This document shows, one piece after another, positions 1 to 12,300 of a DNA stretch of 64,000 nt. The stretch's first letter is position 1; each line of letters begins with the position of its first letter. Both the position numbers and the translations under genes were made by a program. Under the pieces are notes generated by a model. The model did no database searches and had not been told where the DNA came from. It saw only the letters and a program-made list of their open reading frames with translations. Location of the stretch: contig NC_088298.1 of assembly GCF_032854445.1 (NCBI RefSeq), positions 6,497,504 through 6,561,503 of the forward strand. Reading direction: 5' to 3'. Source of the DNA: Liolophura sinensis (lineage: Eukaryota; Mollusca; Polyplacophora; Chitonida; Chitonidae).

Positions 1-1142
1 TTTCTCTGTGTAAGAATACGGGTCTCCGAAAGATAGGCGATTCCGAAGAACTCCCTAAGAATGATGGATGTGTTGTGTCCTGTAGAAGTCACGCACCGCC
101 TTCCTATTTGCAACGCCTTGCTGACTCCAAGAACATTTCCGCTGTTGCAAACTATCGTTACTTTTCAATCCTCCGCCTGCTCACCGGAGTAAAGTATTAA
201 ACATGGCTTCTTGCCCTTTCGGCAGACGACCTGTTGCACGTGAGAGTTGCCTTCCAACGTTGCTAGAAGATCTATAATCTCATTGTTCACATCGGCAACA
301 CGACCTTGGTGGTCGTTTCATCTTTTTGGCGTCGTCGTACTTCTTGTCACGAACTTGCTTATAATCCCTCGGCGCTGAGAAGCTATCGGATTCTAACATT
401 TCCTTGTACACCTTACGAGAAGCCTTTGACGTTGCCAATGTTCCAAAGCGCCTCATGATTTTTAGATCCTTCCTATTGTAAGGTGAATTCGACTTGGAAT
501 TCCCATGTACCGACGGCAAAGGGTTCCTCTTCCTTCTACACTCAATTAAGGCGACGTCAGATAACCCCGCACCACTGACGCACGTAACACACTTTCTGTA
601 CCCAGGTCCGTTCTTCAGCGTCCGCGTAATAACGATGGAACTTGATAACGTTCTCTTCGTCTGGCTGAGGTGACACTGGCACAAAGTTTACCTCTGATCC
701 GTTTATCCCTGCAGTACACCTTGATTTTTGAGTACGCCGACTTTAGCTTACCCTCGCTGACCTTGACGAAGTAGTAATTCCTCGTGGTTCCCTTTTTACT
801 GTCCCATACCCCACAATCGTCGGCAAAGACATGTCGCGAGTAGGCCAATCCGCTGTCCCTGTTACAACGCTCGTCAACTAGAAAGAACACGTTGTTTTCC
901 TCGCCACAAGGAACCGAGTCAAAAACCACCTGGTCCTTGGCGGACAGAACTTCGATGATTTTTGATGTAGACAGGAAGCCATGACGTACTCGCTGGAGGG
1001 ATCTATATTCTACTTGGTCTTCTGTCCCAGTTGAAGAACGCTGCACGTGTTGGTCCACCATTACGGGTCGATAAAAACTCATTTCCGTTGTTGTTGATAA
1101 TGGTATTGATGCCGACATGTTTGGGGGTGACCCTAATGTCAC
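1..1142 (-). pseudogene. Broken gene copy resembling multi-copy proteins with a MULE-type transposase domain
   Basis: Read on the minus strand, similarity-like segments follow one another but change frame. About 1142-700 gives a 175-residue frame with VFFLVDERCN and FADDCGVWDSKKGTTRNYYF. About 690-560 continues in another frame (VPVSPQPDEENVIKFHRYY) and stops at 557-559. About 560-280 continues in a third (PSVHGNSKS, then SAPRDYKQVRDKKYDD). About 275-165 moves to a fourth (VVCRKGKKPCLILYSGEQ) and meets a TGA at 165-167. After that codon the same frame reads SGNVLGVSKALQIGRRCVTS to the window edge. From memory, this order (GNS segment, PR-KQVR segment, ILY-EQ segment, LGV-LG segment) matches abundant invertebrate proteins carrying a MULE-like DDE domain. 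Three or more frameshifts and an in-frame stop make it non-functional. The family name is inference; the decay is seen directly. The 3' part runs off the window. Confidence 0.6.
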
Positions 1143-1563
1143 TCTCGGTTAAAAAATGGAAGGAAAAACTTTATCAGTAGATGCATGAAAATTTACGTTG
1201 AATTTACACAAAGGATCTGATGAATGGAAAACAAAATAATCAGCTTGAATCTTTTTCATTTTTTCCTTCAGGAGAAAGGGGGTTTTGAAAATATTCTTGT
1301 AGGGTGGATATTTGGGACCACCTTTTGGTATTTATTGCCACTGTATAATAATGTTTTGAAGAAGGTTGTGAACCATGTCTAATAAATTTATTTGAATGTA
1401 AATTTGAGGTTTATAACCAAACATATCCATTTAATCTGAATTATGATAATGCTTATGACTATATTAAAAATATAAATATGAGCAAAAATCAGGTTGAACA
1501 CATTTTTTAGCTGGAGACCAAATAATGGTGCAAATATATTTATTAAACGTGCTAAATCCTCAT

Positions 1564-2379
1564 GTATTTATTTATTTATTTATTTATTTATTTGATTGGT
1601 GTTTTACGCCGTACTCAAGAATATTTCATTTATACGAAGGCGGCCAGCATTATGGTGGGTGGAAACCGGGCACAGCCCGGGGAAACCAACGACCATCCGC
1701 AGTTTACTGACAGACCTTCCCACGTACGGCCGGAGAGGAAGCCAGCATGAGCTGGACTTGAATATAAGCTTCAAGTCCGACATTCCTATACCATTCGTAG
1801 TCCGTAAAGGGCGGTCCAAGTCGATAATCGCAAGATCCATTTCCACAACAACGTTTAACACTAACTCCCGAAGACAAAGGTATGTAAGAAATTATACAAA
1901 TAAGAAATAAAGCCGGTAGCCGGTAACACACAAGAGAGAAGCGGTCATCAGTTTTCAATGATGCCGGGCAGACAATGAATATTCCAGGCATGAACTGCAT
2001 ATCAAAGTTCAAATTCGTACTCCGTGAATGAGTTCCATGTCAAATACAGCTAAACAAGTATCTCAGTCCCGCTTTAATTGCAACTGTTCATAAAGACATC
2101 ATGCTGATATAATTAGCATGGCTACCTTTACGGCCCTAGCCCCAGGTTAAGCGGTATTAGATACAGTTTGAAAATGACGAGCGTTACAGACCCTAACCGA
2201 TCAGATTATGATTCAAAGTAACGGACGATTACGTCTTTCCTGTTAATATGTAAAGATCTCATGCTACAAGAGGCGCCATCTATGATGTTACACATGACTT
2301 GAACTCACAGCGACCGCACTGGTGAGAGACTCTTTGGGTCATTACGCTGCGCTAGCGCGCTGACCAACTGAGTCCTCAT
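1564..2379 (-). mobile_element. SINE-A copy (minus), inserted in the TIR element and itself split
   Basis: The tail (ATTTATTT repeats, then GTTTTACGCCGTACTCAAG) begins at about 1564 and the body runs to 1762. It resumes at 2296 with the tRNA-like head, ending at about 2372. TCCTCAT flanks both sides (1557-1563 and 2373-2379), consistent with a target-site duplication. The two halves join exactly at GACTTGAA, so this is one SINE interrupted by 533 bp. Confidence 0.8.
1763..2295. mobile_element. 533-bp insertion inside the SINE, 8-bp target duplication
   Basis: The segment is bounded by GACTTGAA at 1755-1762 and again at 2296-2303. An uninterrupted SINE has only one copy, so this looks like an 8-bp target-site duplication. 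No clear terminal inverted repeats and no open frame of note were seen. An 8-bp duplication is typical of hAT-like DNA transposons, but the expected ends are not visible, so the class is unknown. Confidence 0.55.
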
Positions 2380-2437
2380 TTATAACATTATAAAATAAAT
2401 ACTGTATATACCAACTCGTGGTCCCTGATACACACCA

Positions 2438-3156
2438 CGCAAAAAATTTCAAATGTCTTTATGCTTTTAAAGAAAAATCGAAAATATATTGATGACCACA
2501 TTCATAATTAACTCTTTGCTTTTTTTTCTCCTGTAACTTTCTGTTATTTTATGTTTTCTCCATTTTTAATAACCGAAGAATGGATCCTTTAGAGGATCTA
2601 AGAGTCACACAGATGCACTGAAACTGCACCAAATTACAGAGATTGCACCATGTTGCACCACGTCACTAAGCCCGCCTCAAGGTTGCAGCAAGTTACAGAT
2701 ATTGCACAAAGTCACTGAGAATGGTGAGAAAAATCATGCTCGTTGCCAAACCTGAGATCCGGACACAAGGCAACCGTATATTTGCTGAATAAATCACATG
2801 TGATAACCCGGACAATTTTTATGCGGAATAATTTTACACAACTCCTCAAAAAAGCAATTTTTCACTGGTCGTTTTCTTGCAAAGTCGAAACATGTCGTCG
2901 CTTATCGCTGGAACGTCTTGATTGGGCGTCTTTGACGACACATGGCATTTAACGTTTATATAAAAAAATCTGCACATACAACATTTCGGAGTATTTGTTT
3001 GCCACCATTCCTGTCGTAACCTCGTTCACCTTGGAAACTTTTCCCGCCGAATTTACAGACATCATAAAATCCTACTAAAACAAATTCAGGTGTAATGGAG
3101 GGAAGGTTCGGCGCCAGGCAAACAAGAGATTGTTGTTTACTGACGGTTCAGATTTC
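2438..3156. other. Intergenic sequence, no gene seen
   Basis: AT-rich sequence with a short run of imperfect GTTGCACCA-type words around 2620-2710 (GAGATTGCACCA, ATGTTGCACCA, CAAGTTACAGATATTGCAC). Nothing coding is supported. Confidence 0.5.
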
Positions 3157-3512
3157 TTTGAGTGAGTGAGTGAATGAGTGAGTGCTTGTATAAGGGGTTA
3201 ACGTCGTACTTGGCGACCATATGACGACGACCGAGTCCCTAGAGTGTATGTAATGTGCCTCCTTGTTGCAGGGCGGTATTTCCTCCGCTCTTTATCTAGT
3301 GCTGCCTTCACTCAGACGACTTACCGAAGGCAAATAAGTTGCCCCACCCGAGCCATTATACTGATACGGTCAAGCAGTAGTTGGCACCATCCCTCAAGGA
3401 TGAACGCCAAGCGAAGAAGTTACGACTTCCTATTTTAAAGTCTTAGGTGTCACCCAATCCAGGATTAACACTGGATCTACCGCCCCCGAAGCCATCTAGG
3501 CCGGTCCTTCTT
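3157..3512 (-). mobile_element. SINE-B copy (second tRNA-derived family), minus
   Basis: It starts with a GAGT/GAAT repeat tail at 3157-3185. It then carries words shared with 50575-50935: GGGCGGTATTTCC, GCCATTATACTGATACGGTC, GAACGCCAAGCGA and TCTTAGGTGTCACCCAA. The head lies at about 3470-3505. The head of the sister copy at 50.9 kb looks tRNA-like on the minus strand (GGTGGCTCAGTTGG). Confidence 0.7.
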
Positions 3513-6286
3513 TAAGTGGAGGAAGCGATAAGAGAAAGCCAAGATTCGGGTACTGGACGGTGCAAAGGTAACTGTGGGAACGTCATGGGATGTCAGTGGC
3601 ACTAACCGGGAGCTGTAGTGCTAAAGACGTGCTTGCACTTGGCCAACATGACATAGTTACGATTCCGTGTCTGACCTTTGTCTTTTGATACGTTAGCATG
3701 CGCCAGCGATAATCCCAATGAATAATAAATAATGCATGTTCGTTAGAGCCAAGTGTCAATCATCGTGGAACGTTACTTGTGAATGTTCGAAATCAGCCTA
3801 GCACTGGTGACCATTTGTCTGTTCGTATACTACACTGACCAGGGATGATGGTCTGTTCGGGACTGGATGTTTCTGGGTGCATAGGGAGAATGCCTGTGGG
3901 TCTAGCCTAGGGTAAAGAACAGGGCGTTTTTCATTTCTTCTCAATGAAAGAAAGGCGAGGTTATCTCCGAAAACTAAGGTGCCTTCCATTCGGTGTAGAT
4001 TCCATTCTCGAGCCATTTTTCCCCCCTCAATCTGCTAAGGCTTCTACGGGGTGTTTTTTTACTGAATCAACAACATCAACATCTTCCTCGCCAGCATGTA
4101 TAAGTGTAGGTGAATAAGTAAACACAAAACCACTTTCGTATCATTAAAAACATACGCATTAATCATTGTCTTAAAAACCATCATTTTAGGAAATAATCAA
4201 CTTTATAACGGAAAGTTAAAGGAAAAAAACTTCAACAGGGATAGCTAAATGGACGAACAGGCAACCAAAATTAAATAACATTAAATAACATGAGCGTCTA
4301 TGGCAACAGTTCCATCAATAGTATCGGAAACTAAAAAGCACAGAAATTTGATGTTTACCAAATCGCAAGGAGACGTGGACACAAGGACATTGCACTCCAG
4401 GCCACTGGACCGGCTAGCTCTAGAATTGTGCTGACACAAATGTTGGTCTTTGTTTGCTACCATTCCAATAGCAATTTTGTCACTTCCGAGATAATTTCTA
4501 CTCCCAACTAAAAATGTTAATAACGTACGTTGTTCAGAATGAAGTATATGCTAGGTGTAAGTCTAATCATTCATATCTGTGTACGATGCCTCACTCTTTT
4601 GAATCGCACAATTATTCAGTTTTGTTTCTTCTCATCAGAATTGTCCATCGAATCTGGGAAACATGTCATATCGTTATGCGAAATCCCGTGTCTATATTGT
4701 AGCCGTAAGTGTTTCAAAGATTTGTTAAAAAAAGCAAAAAAAAAATTCTGAAGACACACATCCCTCATTCTCTGTACCATTTATTAAAACATTTCGGCCT
4801 TGTCACTACCACATAGTTCCGCATAATTGATGTGTGAAGTTCAATAGGGGCCTGTTTATAACTTTACACTGAACACTGTGTAAAGCAGTTTGTAGAAGGG
4901 TGACTAAAACGCATCAGTATGTACTGGTTTCCAAAACATGTTTTGTCACATCCGCCGTCAAGCCATAGTCATGGAATTGCCGCTACAAAGGGTACGTCAT
5001 AGAATTTAACTGAGCACAAATTTTATTCCGTGATATTTTATGGAATCGGATTTTTGTAAGATTTAGCAATTTCTTTCCAGTTTTTTCATACACTTCTGTT
5101 TACCTCCCTTTGCCTACTAGGCCGATCATCAGTACTGTTGCACTTAGCCCTAGTGGGTTGAACAAGTTAACGTCAGACAAAAACTAACACGATGAGACAA
5201 TTCAAGCATTTCACTATTCAGGTCTTTTCCTTAAAAACAGCATTAAAGTAAAGTTCTTATGGCACTCATTTTTACATCGCTTTGCGGGTGGTGTGGCTCT
5301 TCAGCTGTCACAATAATACTCTCGAAAATTGGACCCTCTTCAATGACCACGGCCTCTGCTATGACGTTTGGCAATTTACTCAAAGTAATAATAATTTACC
5401 CAAACGTAGGCAAAAGGAGACACATAGATTCTGTTTAGCAAGAAACCACGTTTCGCGAGCAGTTGTGACCAAAGGCGCCAAGTATCTCTAACTGACTGCT
5501 AAACCAAGAAATTGTGTCCACTGGAAATTTAAGGTTTTTGATAACGTTCATGATGAAAGCGGTCGGAGAAGGTAACTTTGACGGATGAAGCAAAAAGTGA
5601 ATTTGATAACAGTTCTCTCCCCTGTTTAAGAGAATCACGGTGCAAACGCCGTGATTTAGACAAGACTTTTATTTTTTTTATTTATTTATTTGTTTATTTA
5701 CCTATTTTGTATTTTCATTAACAAGTCTGACTGAGTAAATTGTGTCCGGTTTGTTTTATATTCCCCAATTTTTTTCGAAACCGAACATGTATGTGCATAT
5801 TTTGTGGTCAATTTGGGTATTTCTCTGCAGCAACCCGCGTCTTCGTCATTTATTCTTTTACATATAACTATCATACATCATGGCATATGTATCGTTTTAA
5901 TATTTATGATATTTTTAAAACTGACAGCATCTTCAAAGAATCTGCCTACAAATGTACTTTATTTTCGAGTCAAATTTTTTCTCCCAAAATTAGAAATTCA
6001 GAACAAAAGCATGAAGACGTCACACGTTCTATGGTGAAAAAAATAATGAGTAAATAAAAAAAGGGTGAGAGTATCCGAGACAGTTTTAGGCCTGAAATCA
6101 GTTATATCACCTTACTCTCGATTACATGACAGTCAAGTCTTTAATCTCATGCATGTCATATACAACTTCAATGTAAACAAAGACACGCTTTGCAGCTGGA
6201 TACGAAAGTGAAAAACCGGAAGTGTGAAAAGTACGCATCTCTCGCTGTGATGCTAGCTTTGTATGTTGACGTTGATCATAACAAAC
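3513..6286. other. Intergenic sequence upstream of the PH/GLTP gene
   Basis: No coding exon is supported. The region is AT-rich, with a T-rich ATTTATTT stretch at about 5670-5700. The presumed promoter and 5' UTR of the gene starting at 6287 lie in its last few hundred bases. No TATA box or other core element was convincing. Confidence 0.5.
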
Positions 6287-6326
6287 ATGGAAGGTACCTT
6301 GTGGAAATGGACGAATTACTTCTCAG
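6287..6326 (+). CDS. PLEKHA8: PLEKHA8-like coding exon 1 (PH domain strand 1)
   Basis: ATG lies in an AAACATGG context and encodes [13 protein letters not shown] plus one base of a Gly codon. Vertebrate FAPP proteins begin almost identically, which decides the start. The donor is CAG/GTTTGG. K7 and the W8-Y11 loop, which in FAPP1 contacts PI4P and inserts in the membrane, are present. The first coding exon is only 40 bp, and automatic predictors may miss it. Confidence 0.88.
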
Positions 6327-9300
6327 GTTTGGCAACGAGCATGATTTTTCTTACCTTCTCGGTGATGAAATTTTATTCTTTTAAGCAGTAATTATGTAGA
6401 CGGTTCTTACATTCCACTGACAGCACGTTATAAACGAACCGCCCGCTGACTGAGAAAAACAAAATAAAAAACGCATTGAGAAAGACAGTTGAGGATCCTG
6501 GTTAGGACCAGGAAATGGAATGAGAACAAAAATGAATGCGACATGCAACAAGTACAACACCGTTTTATTCAATACAGACCAACTTCTGTCCATATGGTTG
6601 GCTCTCTCTCGTTTTTCTTCAACTCTCTTTATACTGGGCTGACGGAGTATCGTAATCACAGGGGCAACCAATGGTAAACCATACACCGATTCACGCCATG
6701 TCTCATAAGGCCTCTCTAAACCATGACTGCGGTCCAAAACTGGTGTCATCTTTGGTTCTTTTACCTGGGATCAAACCTGGGCCATGTCATACCATGTCTT
6801 TAAGAATGGTAGACGTTGCTGACTTGCTCAGTGCTCAGCCAAAAACAAAACTCACAAAAACATCCAAAAATCTCTGAATTTGTACATTCATGGTGCAGCT
6901 AGCTGTCGTCCCTTTGTTTGCCAGCCGAGCACATAAACTGCACTAGAATAAATGCTCACGATTGTTGGATATAAGCACAAGATTCATTGCTAGTACTTTG
7001 TGATCATGAATCATGAGGTATTACCCTGTAAGTGTGACATTGGTTTCATGGCTTTGCCTGAGCGCGTTGTTGGTGTAGATCATGTTTTGTGGAATGTCAT
7101 GTAACCATGTATTGACAAATCAATAGAAGCTAAGAATCACTCTATTAGGTATAATAATTTATGCTGTATAATTTAACACTTTAGGTTTGTATTAGATGAT
7201 ACTATTATGTTTTATGATGCTTGTACATGTATTACAAATGATACAAGTAAATGCTGTCGTATAAATTTGTATGTTGTATAATTCTGTACTTCAGGTTGGC
7301 AGCCACGATGGTTCGTATTGGATGATGGTATACTGTCATATTACAAATCACAGGAGGATGTCAACAGCGGATGTAAAGGTTCAATCAAAATGACAGTCTG
7401 TGATGTTGTTGGTAAGCTACTTGTGAATATTGTTCGAAGTGGTAAAACATAAATGTGGTAGATTAGTCTGGTGTCGTCTTTTAACATGAGCCATTCACTA
7501 AACATAGGGCCTGTGTGCAAAATGACATGAAACTCTTTAGCCATTAACTTTTGGCAAGTGTTTCACTACTACATTTTTTTTTACCGCTTTGACTGACTGG
7601 ATTTGAGATGAAGCAGTAGTATTCTAGTGGTTTCACTTGAAGTTTGATATAAAAATAATGGACTTTCATAAGAACATTTAAAGGACTTTAAATGATACAT
7701 TTGATGCCAAAATGTGACACTTGATAAATGTGTATAGCAGTACTTGGGTGGCTTATAAGTGATGCACAAAAATGGCTTTAAAAGAAGTCAAATTTTTCCG
7801 CAGTTTTGAAATTACATGTAATTGATTTCTCACGGGGGTCATCTAGCTAATACATATACGTGTAGCATGTGTTGAAAATGACGTTTTCCCAATAGGATGT
7901 CAGCCCATTTTTTCTCCTCCCCCATGATATGGTAGTAATGTTGCTGAAGTGGTGTTAATAAACAAACAAATGTGAAAACACGAAAACTGAGCCCACAAAA
8001 TTAGGTGAAATGAGTGACTTAGTCATGGATGAATTTTTAGACCAATCACAGTAGCTGCTGCATATTCCTTACAGCAGATGCGATGCTCTGTGCACTCGAT
8101 TTACGTTACTGCTGCCACTAACAAAATTTGTACAGAAATCTTGAACAAGGCCGAGGCCACAGCAAAGGGTCACGGTGATGAGGCAGGTATTGATGTCAGA
8201 AAACGCAAAAACTCTGTTTATACCTTCTGTTATAATAATGCATGTACTTCATACACATGCATTCTTGTTGTCTAAAAAACGATTAGTAATAATGCAGCAA
8301 ACACTTGAAACTATCTTATTTGCTGAATGTTGATTAAATAGTTCCGCCCAATGACACAAGTGCTGAGGCTAAGCCTGAAATCTTATTTGCTGAATATTGA
8401 TTAAATAGTTCCGCCCAATGACACAAGTGCTGAGGCTAAGTCTGAAATCTTATTTGCTGAATGTTGATTAAATAGTTCTGCCCAATGACACAAGTGCTGA
8501 GGCTAAGCCTAAGCAACCCTAAATGCATCACACAGGCTCTGATGGTTGAGCTTGGTTGAGGTGAAGTTATGTAAAGAGAGTGTAGACAGTGGCACATCCA
8601 CTGTGAGGAGAGTATCATTACTCCTCCTCAGAAACAACGAGTCTGAGTTCAATCCTAGGTCTGGCCAATCCACCAGTTTTGACTTGGCAGTTTTAATCAG
8701 TGCTTGCATGGATATCAGCATGAGATAGGTGCACTATTGACTTTTCACGCATTACCTGTAATATTGGGGCATAGACTGTATATGAGAAATGGCGAGTCTA
8801 GTGGTCTATCTGGCCAAGAAAAGCCAATAGTGCACCTTGAGGGATGTGTCAAACATTGCTTGACATGGTGATGTCATTATACTCTGTCTAGTATGTTCAA
8901 CATGGAATTCTGCGGTATAAACAGCGGTATAACCAGTATACATGTACATGTTAATATCACAGCAATGCTAATAGTTTCAAAGTGATGTTTAAAGCCCGAC
9001 AAAACAAATGAAGTTGTGAACGGGGAATGTTGCAGAATTTAAAATCCCTTAAGTTGCACAAGTGAGAAGCCATTGTTATGTCAAAATGGAGCGCAGTGCA
9101 ACATCTACAATGTGTCAGTGTTTCAGTTTGTGACAGTTTTTAATGTGTCGTCATGAAGGAGGAAGATCTGACGTCAGTGACTGTCCTGGGGATTAGCTAC
9201 AAAAACGGCCTGAATCGCAGTAGAACACACCGTTTTCTTCTGTGGTGGTACTGTGCTTGTGTACTTCATTGATGTTTGATAAGAACACCATATACATTGA

Positions 9301-12300
9301 GAAGGGGGCCTCCGTGGCTCAGGCGGTTAGCACGCTAGGGCAGCGTAGTGACCCAAGAGCCTCTTAACAATGCGGTCGCTGTGAGTTCAAGTCCAGCTCA
9401 TGCTGGCTTCCTCTCGGGCCGTAAGTGGGAAAGTCTGTCAGTAAACTGCGGATGGTCGTGGGTTTCCCCCGGGCTGTGCCCGGTTTCCACCCACCATAAT
9501 GCTGGCCGCCTTCGTATAAATGAAATATTCTTGAGTACGGGGTAAAACACCAATCAAATAAATAAATAAATAAATACATTGAGAATTATTAGACCATATT
9601 GTGTCAGGCAGGAAGTAGTCTAAAGGGATCCCCAATCAATGACGCTAAGGTCTTGATTCCAGGCATTGGACAGGTGGCCACTGCAGTTAAACATAAAACT
9701 GATTATCGACTCATGAAACCAATGCATATGTGCACATCAGTACATAATGTCATAGGCATGAAAAAATCAGGTATAAATTGCTTACACTAGCGATCTGTAA
9801 CTGATTCAGTCCATCAAGGTGCTCAAAAACATGTATTACCTCATTAAGTGGCCTTCAGAAAGTATTTTGTTTCACAGCTGGCAAACTTGCTGTTCATGTT
9901 CACATTTTGTCTGACAGTTCATCAAACTGACAATACCAGGCTGGATTTGATCATCCCTGGAGAGCAGCATTTCTACGTGAAGGCAGCCACACCACAAGAA
10001 CGACAACAATGGTTGGTTGCCTTGGGAAGCTCCAAAGCCTGTACAGCCAATGGCACACCTCCAGCTGATACAGGTAAAATCAAGAGATCACTGCAATGAA
10101 GAAAATGACAAACTGTGAGATGAAATATCCATGTTTATAATTAGTGGGATTTTCTCTTTTTTTATCCAACTGTAAAGCTAATTGATCATTTCTCATAACC
10201 ATTTCTTTCGCCATCTTAGCTGCTACAAGTGGTAGTTTTTCATTTTTTTTTCTGTCTACTCTGTCCCGTAATATGACGTAGGTGATATTGTGGATAGAAT
10301 AGACAGAAGACCCTGCTGCTGAATTCAAATAAGTGCCTACTCTACATGGACATTCTGTCGTTTTCTTGATGGATTCTGTTGATATTTCCAATAGACTCGC
10401 ATGATTGTCCGCATGACACTCTCAGTATGCCATGAAGTACAAATGTGTGTAAAACGAAATGCTTTATTTCTGTAAGAGGTAAAACTTTTTCCAATCTCCT
10501 CCTTCTTTATATGAACAGTACAAATATAAAAGTATGATCTGGCCTGTTGAAAGAACATAAAGACCCTAAAATGCCACAGAATTTGTTTTTGTATTATAAC
10601 CTGAAACATCAATCCTGAGGAACGAAACGAACAATCAAATATCAGCAGCCTAGGTGCAAATTTGATATTCATCCATGGTCTGAAATAGCTGTTATCTGTT
10701 CATTGTGTTAGTCTTGTTATACCAGTAAATTGGGACATACACATAGAAGACATCTTATCCCTCTTGTTATCCCCAGGTGAGCTGTCACCTGACAACCTGA
10801 GAACAAAAAAGTCTGAGCTGCGACTGTACTGCGATGTGTTGATGCAGCGGGTGCACGCAGTGAAGACGGCAGCCACAGCCAGTGACACGCCAGATATTGA
10901 GGTATTACCGACATGTTCTTGGAGCCCTCTGTGGCCCAGTGGTAGCACAATAATGCAGGAGCCTCTACCCAATGTGGTCGCTGTGAGTTCGTGCTGACTT
11001 TCTCTCCTGCCATACGTGGGAAGGTCTCGCAGCAACCTGCAGATGGTTGTGGGTTTCTCTGGGCTCTGCTGGGTTTCCTTCAACTATGATGATGGCCATT
11101 GTCGCATAAGTGAAATATTCTTGAGTACAGCATAAAACACAAATCAAATAAACGAATAAGTCGGATGTTTGAATCTATCTTAGTGTTTTAGGGCTGTGGT
11201 TTAGGTCGAAATATTTCGGGGTGAAATGGAGTGGTTTCCTACAGCCATATTTAAGTTTCACATACGGTGCATTTGCATACGTGTAACCTGACCTACCCCA
11301 GTGACTAAGGTACTCATTTTGCCCGATTTTGACGGTTTTATTCATCATTATTAGTCGAAAGAGGGGGCCTCCGTGGGTCAGTCGGTTAGAGCGCTAGCGC
11401 AGCGCAATGACCCAGAAGTCTCTCACCAATGCGGTCGCTGTGAGTTCAAGTCCAGCTCATGCTGGCTTCCTCTCCAGTCGTACGTGGGAAGGTGTGTCAG
11501 CAACCTGCGGATGGTCGTGGGTTTCCCCCGGGCTGTGCCCGGATTCCTCCAACCATAACGCTGGTCGCCGTCGTATAAGTGAAATATTCTTGAGTACAGC
11601 ATAAAACACTAATCTCATAAATAAATAAATTAGTCGAAAAAGATGTTCTCAGGGCTTTTTGGATTTGTTTATTTATTTGGTTGGTGTTGTACACCGTACT
11701 CAAGAGTATTTCACTTATACGACGGCAGCCAGTATTATTTGTGAGAGGAGAGCAAAACCCACACCCATCCGCAGAGTTTTTATACACTGTAGGATTATAC
11801 TGTACTGAGAAGATTTCAGTTGGATCACAAGATGCAATATTAGCAATATTTTGTGATGTTTTCCAGGGCAAAATTTGAGCTCATTTACCAAGAATTGTTG
11901 AGATCGGGATTAAAACATCAGTCAAACACATTGAATTAAATCAGTCAAATTTCTTGTTTGTTTTTCAGCAACTTGATGATGCCACCTCATTACTGAGCGC
12001 CACATGTGATGCTTTCATACAAACGCTAGAGGACTGTATGAAGCTTGCCCATGCCAAGATTGTCCACCACACCCCACTCACTCCACAGTCCCCAGGGTCA
12101 GCACTACCCCCCAGCCCACTTAGAGTCTCACATAAAAAAGTAAGCTACATGTATCAAAATATAATTTAAACGTATTTGTTCAGAGATAGAATAAGGTCTG
12201 CAGACTTTAATACTGGCATCTTTAAAATTATTCTCCAGATACAATTTTATACTTTATTTTTTGTTAAAATAAAACACGGAATAATAACCTAATACAGAGA

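Larger units (their letters stand above)
1302..2437. mobile_element. TIR element (MITE-like, about 320 bp without inserts), copy 1, interrupted
   Basis: The left end GGGTGGATATTTGGGACCAC (1302-1321) is an imperfect inverted match to the right end GTGGTCCCTGATACACACCA (2418-2437). The inside of the left half (about 1420-1545) matches the reverse complement of 33840-34000, which lies in a second copy at 33791-34115. Subtracting the SINE at 1564-2379 leaves about 320 bp, close to the 325 bp of the second copy. No coding capacity is seen, so it would be a non-autonomous element. Confidence 0.6.

Noticed and set aside
6381..6749. 122-codon minus-strand frame just after exon 1
   Set aside because: It has no recognisable domain, lies in intron 1 opposite the gene, and its composition follows the local AT-rich DNA.
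8605..8665. tRNA-like B-box (GAGTTCAATCC) in intron 2
   Set aside because: No cloverleaf can be built and no A box lies at the right distance; probably a decayed SINE head. Similar cases occur near 6770 (minus), 43010 and 60185.
9304..9390. tRNA gene in the head of SINE-A
   Set aside because: The A- and B-box-like words are present, but acceptor-stem pairing is lost and the sequence continues into the SINE body. It is a tRNA-derived head, not a tRNA gene.
10080..10672. Two overlapping minus-strand frames of 103 and 111 codons in PLEKHA8 intron 3
   Set aside because: Lys-rich and aromatic stretches come from poly-T and AT-rich DNA. No family was recognised and no splice context is convincing.
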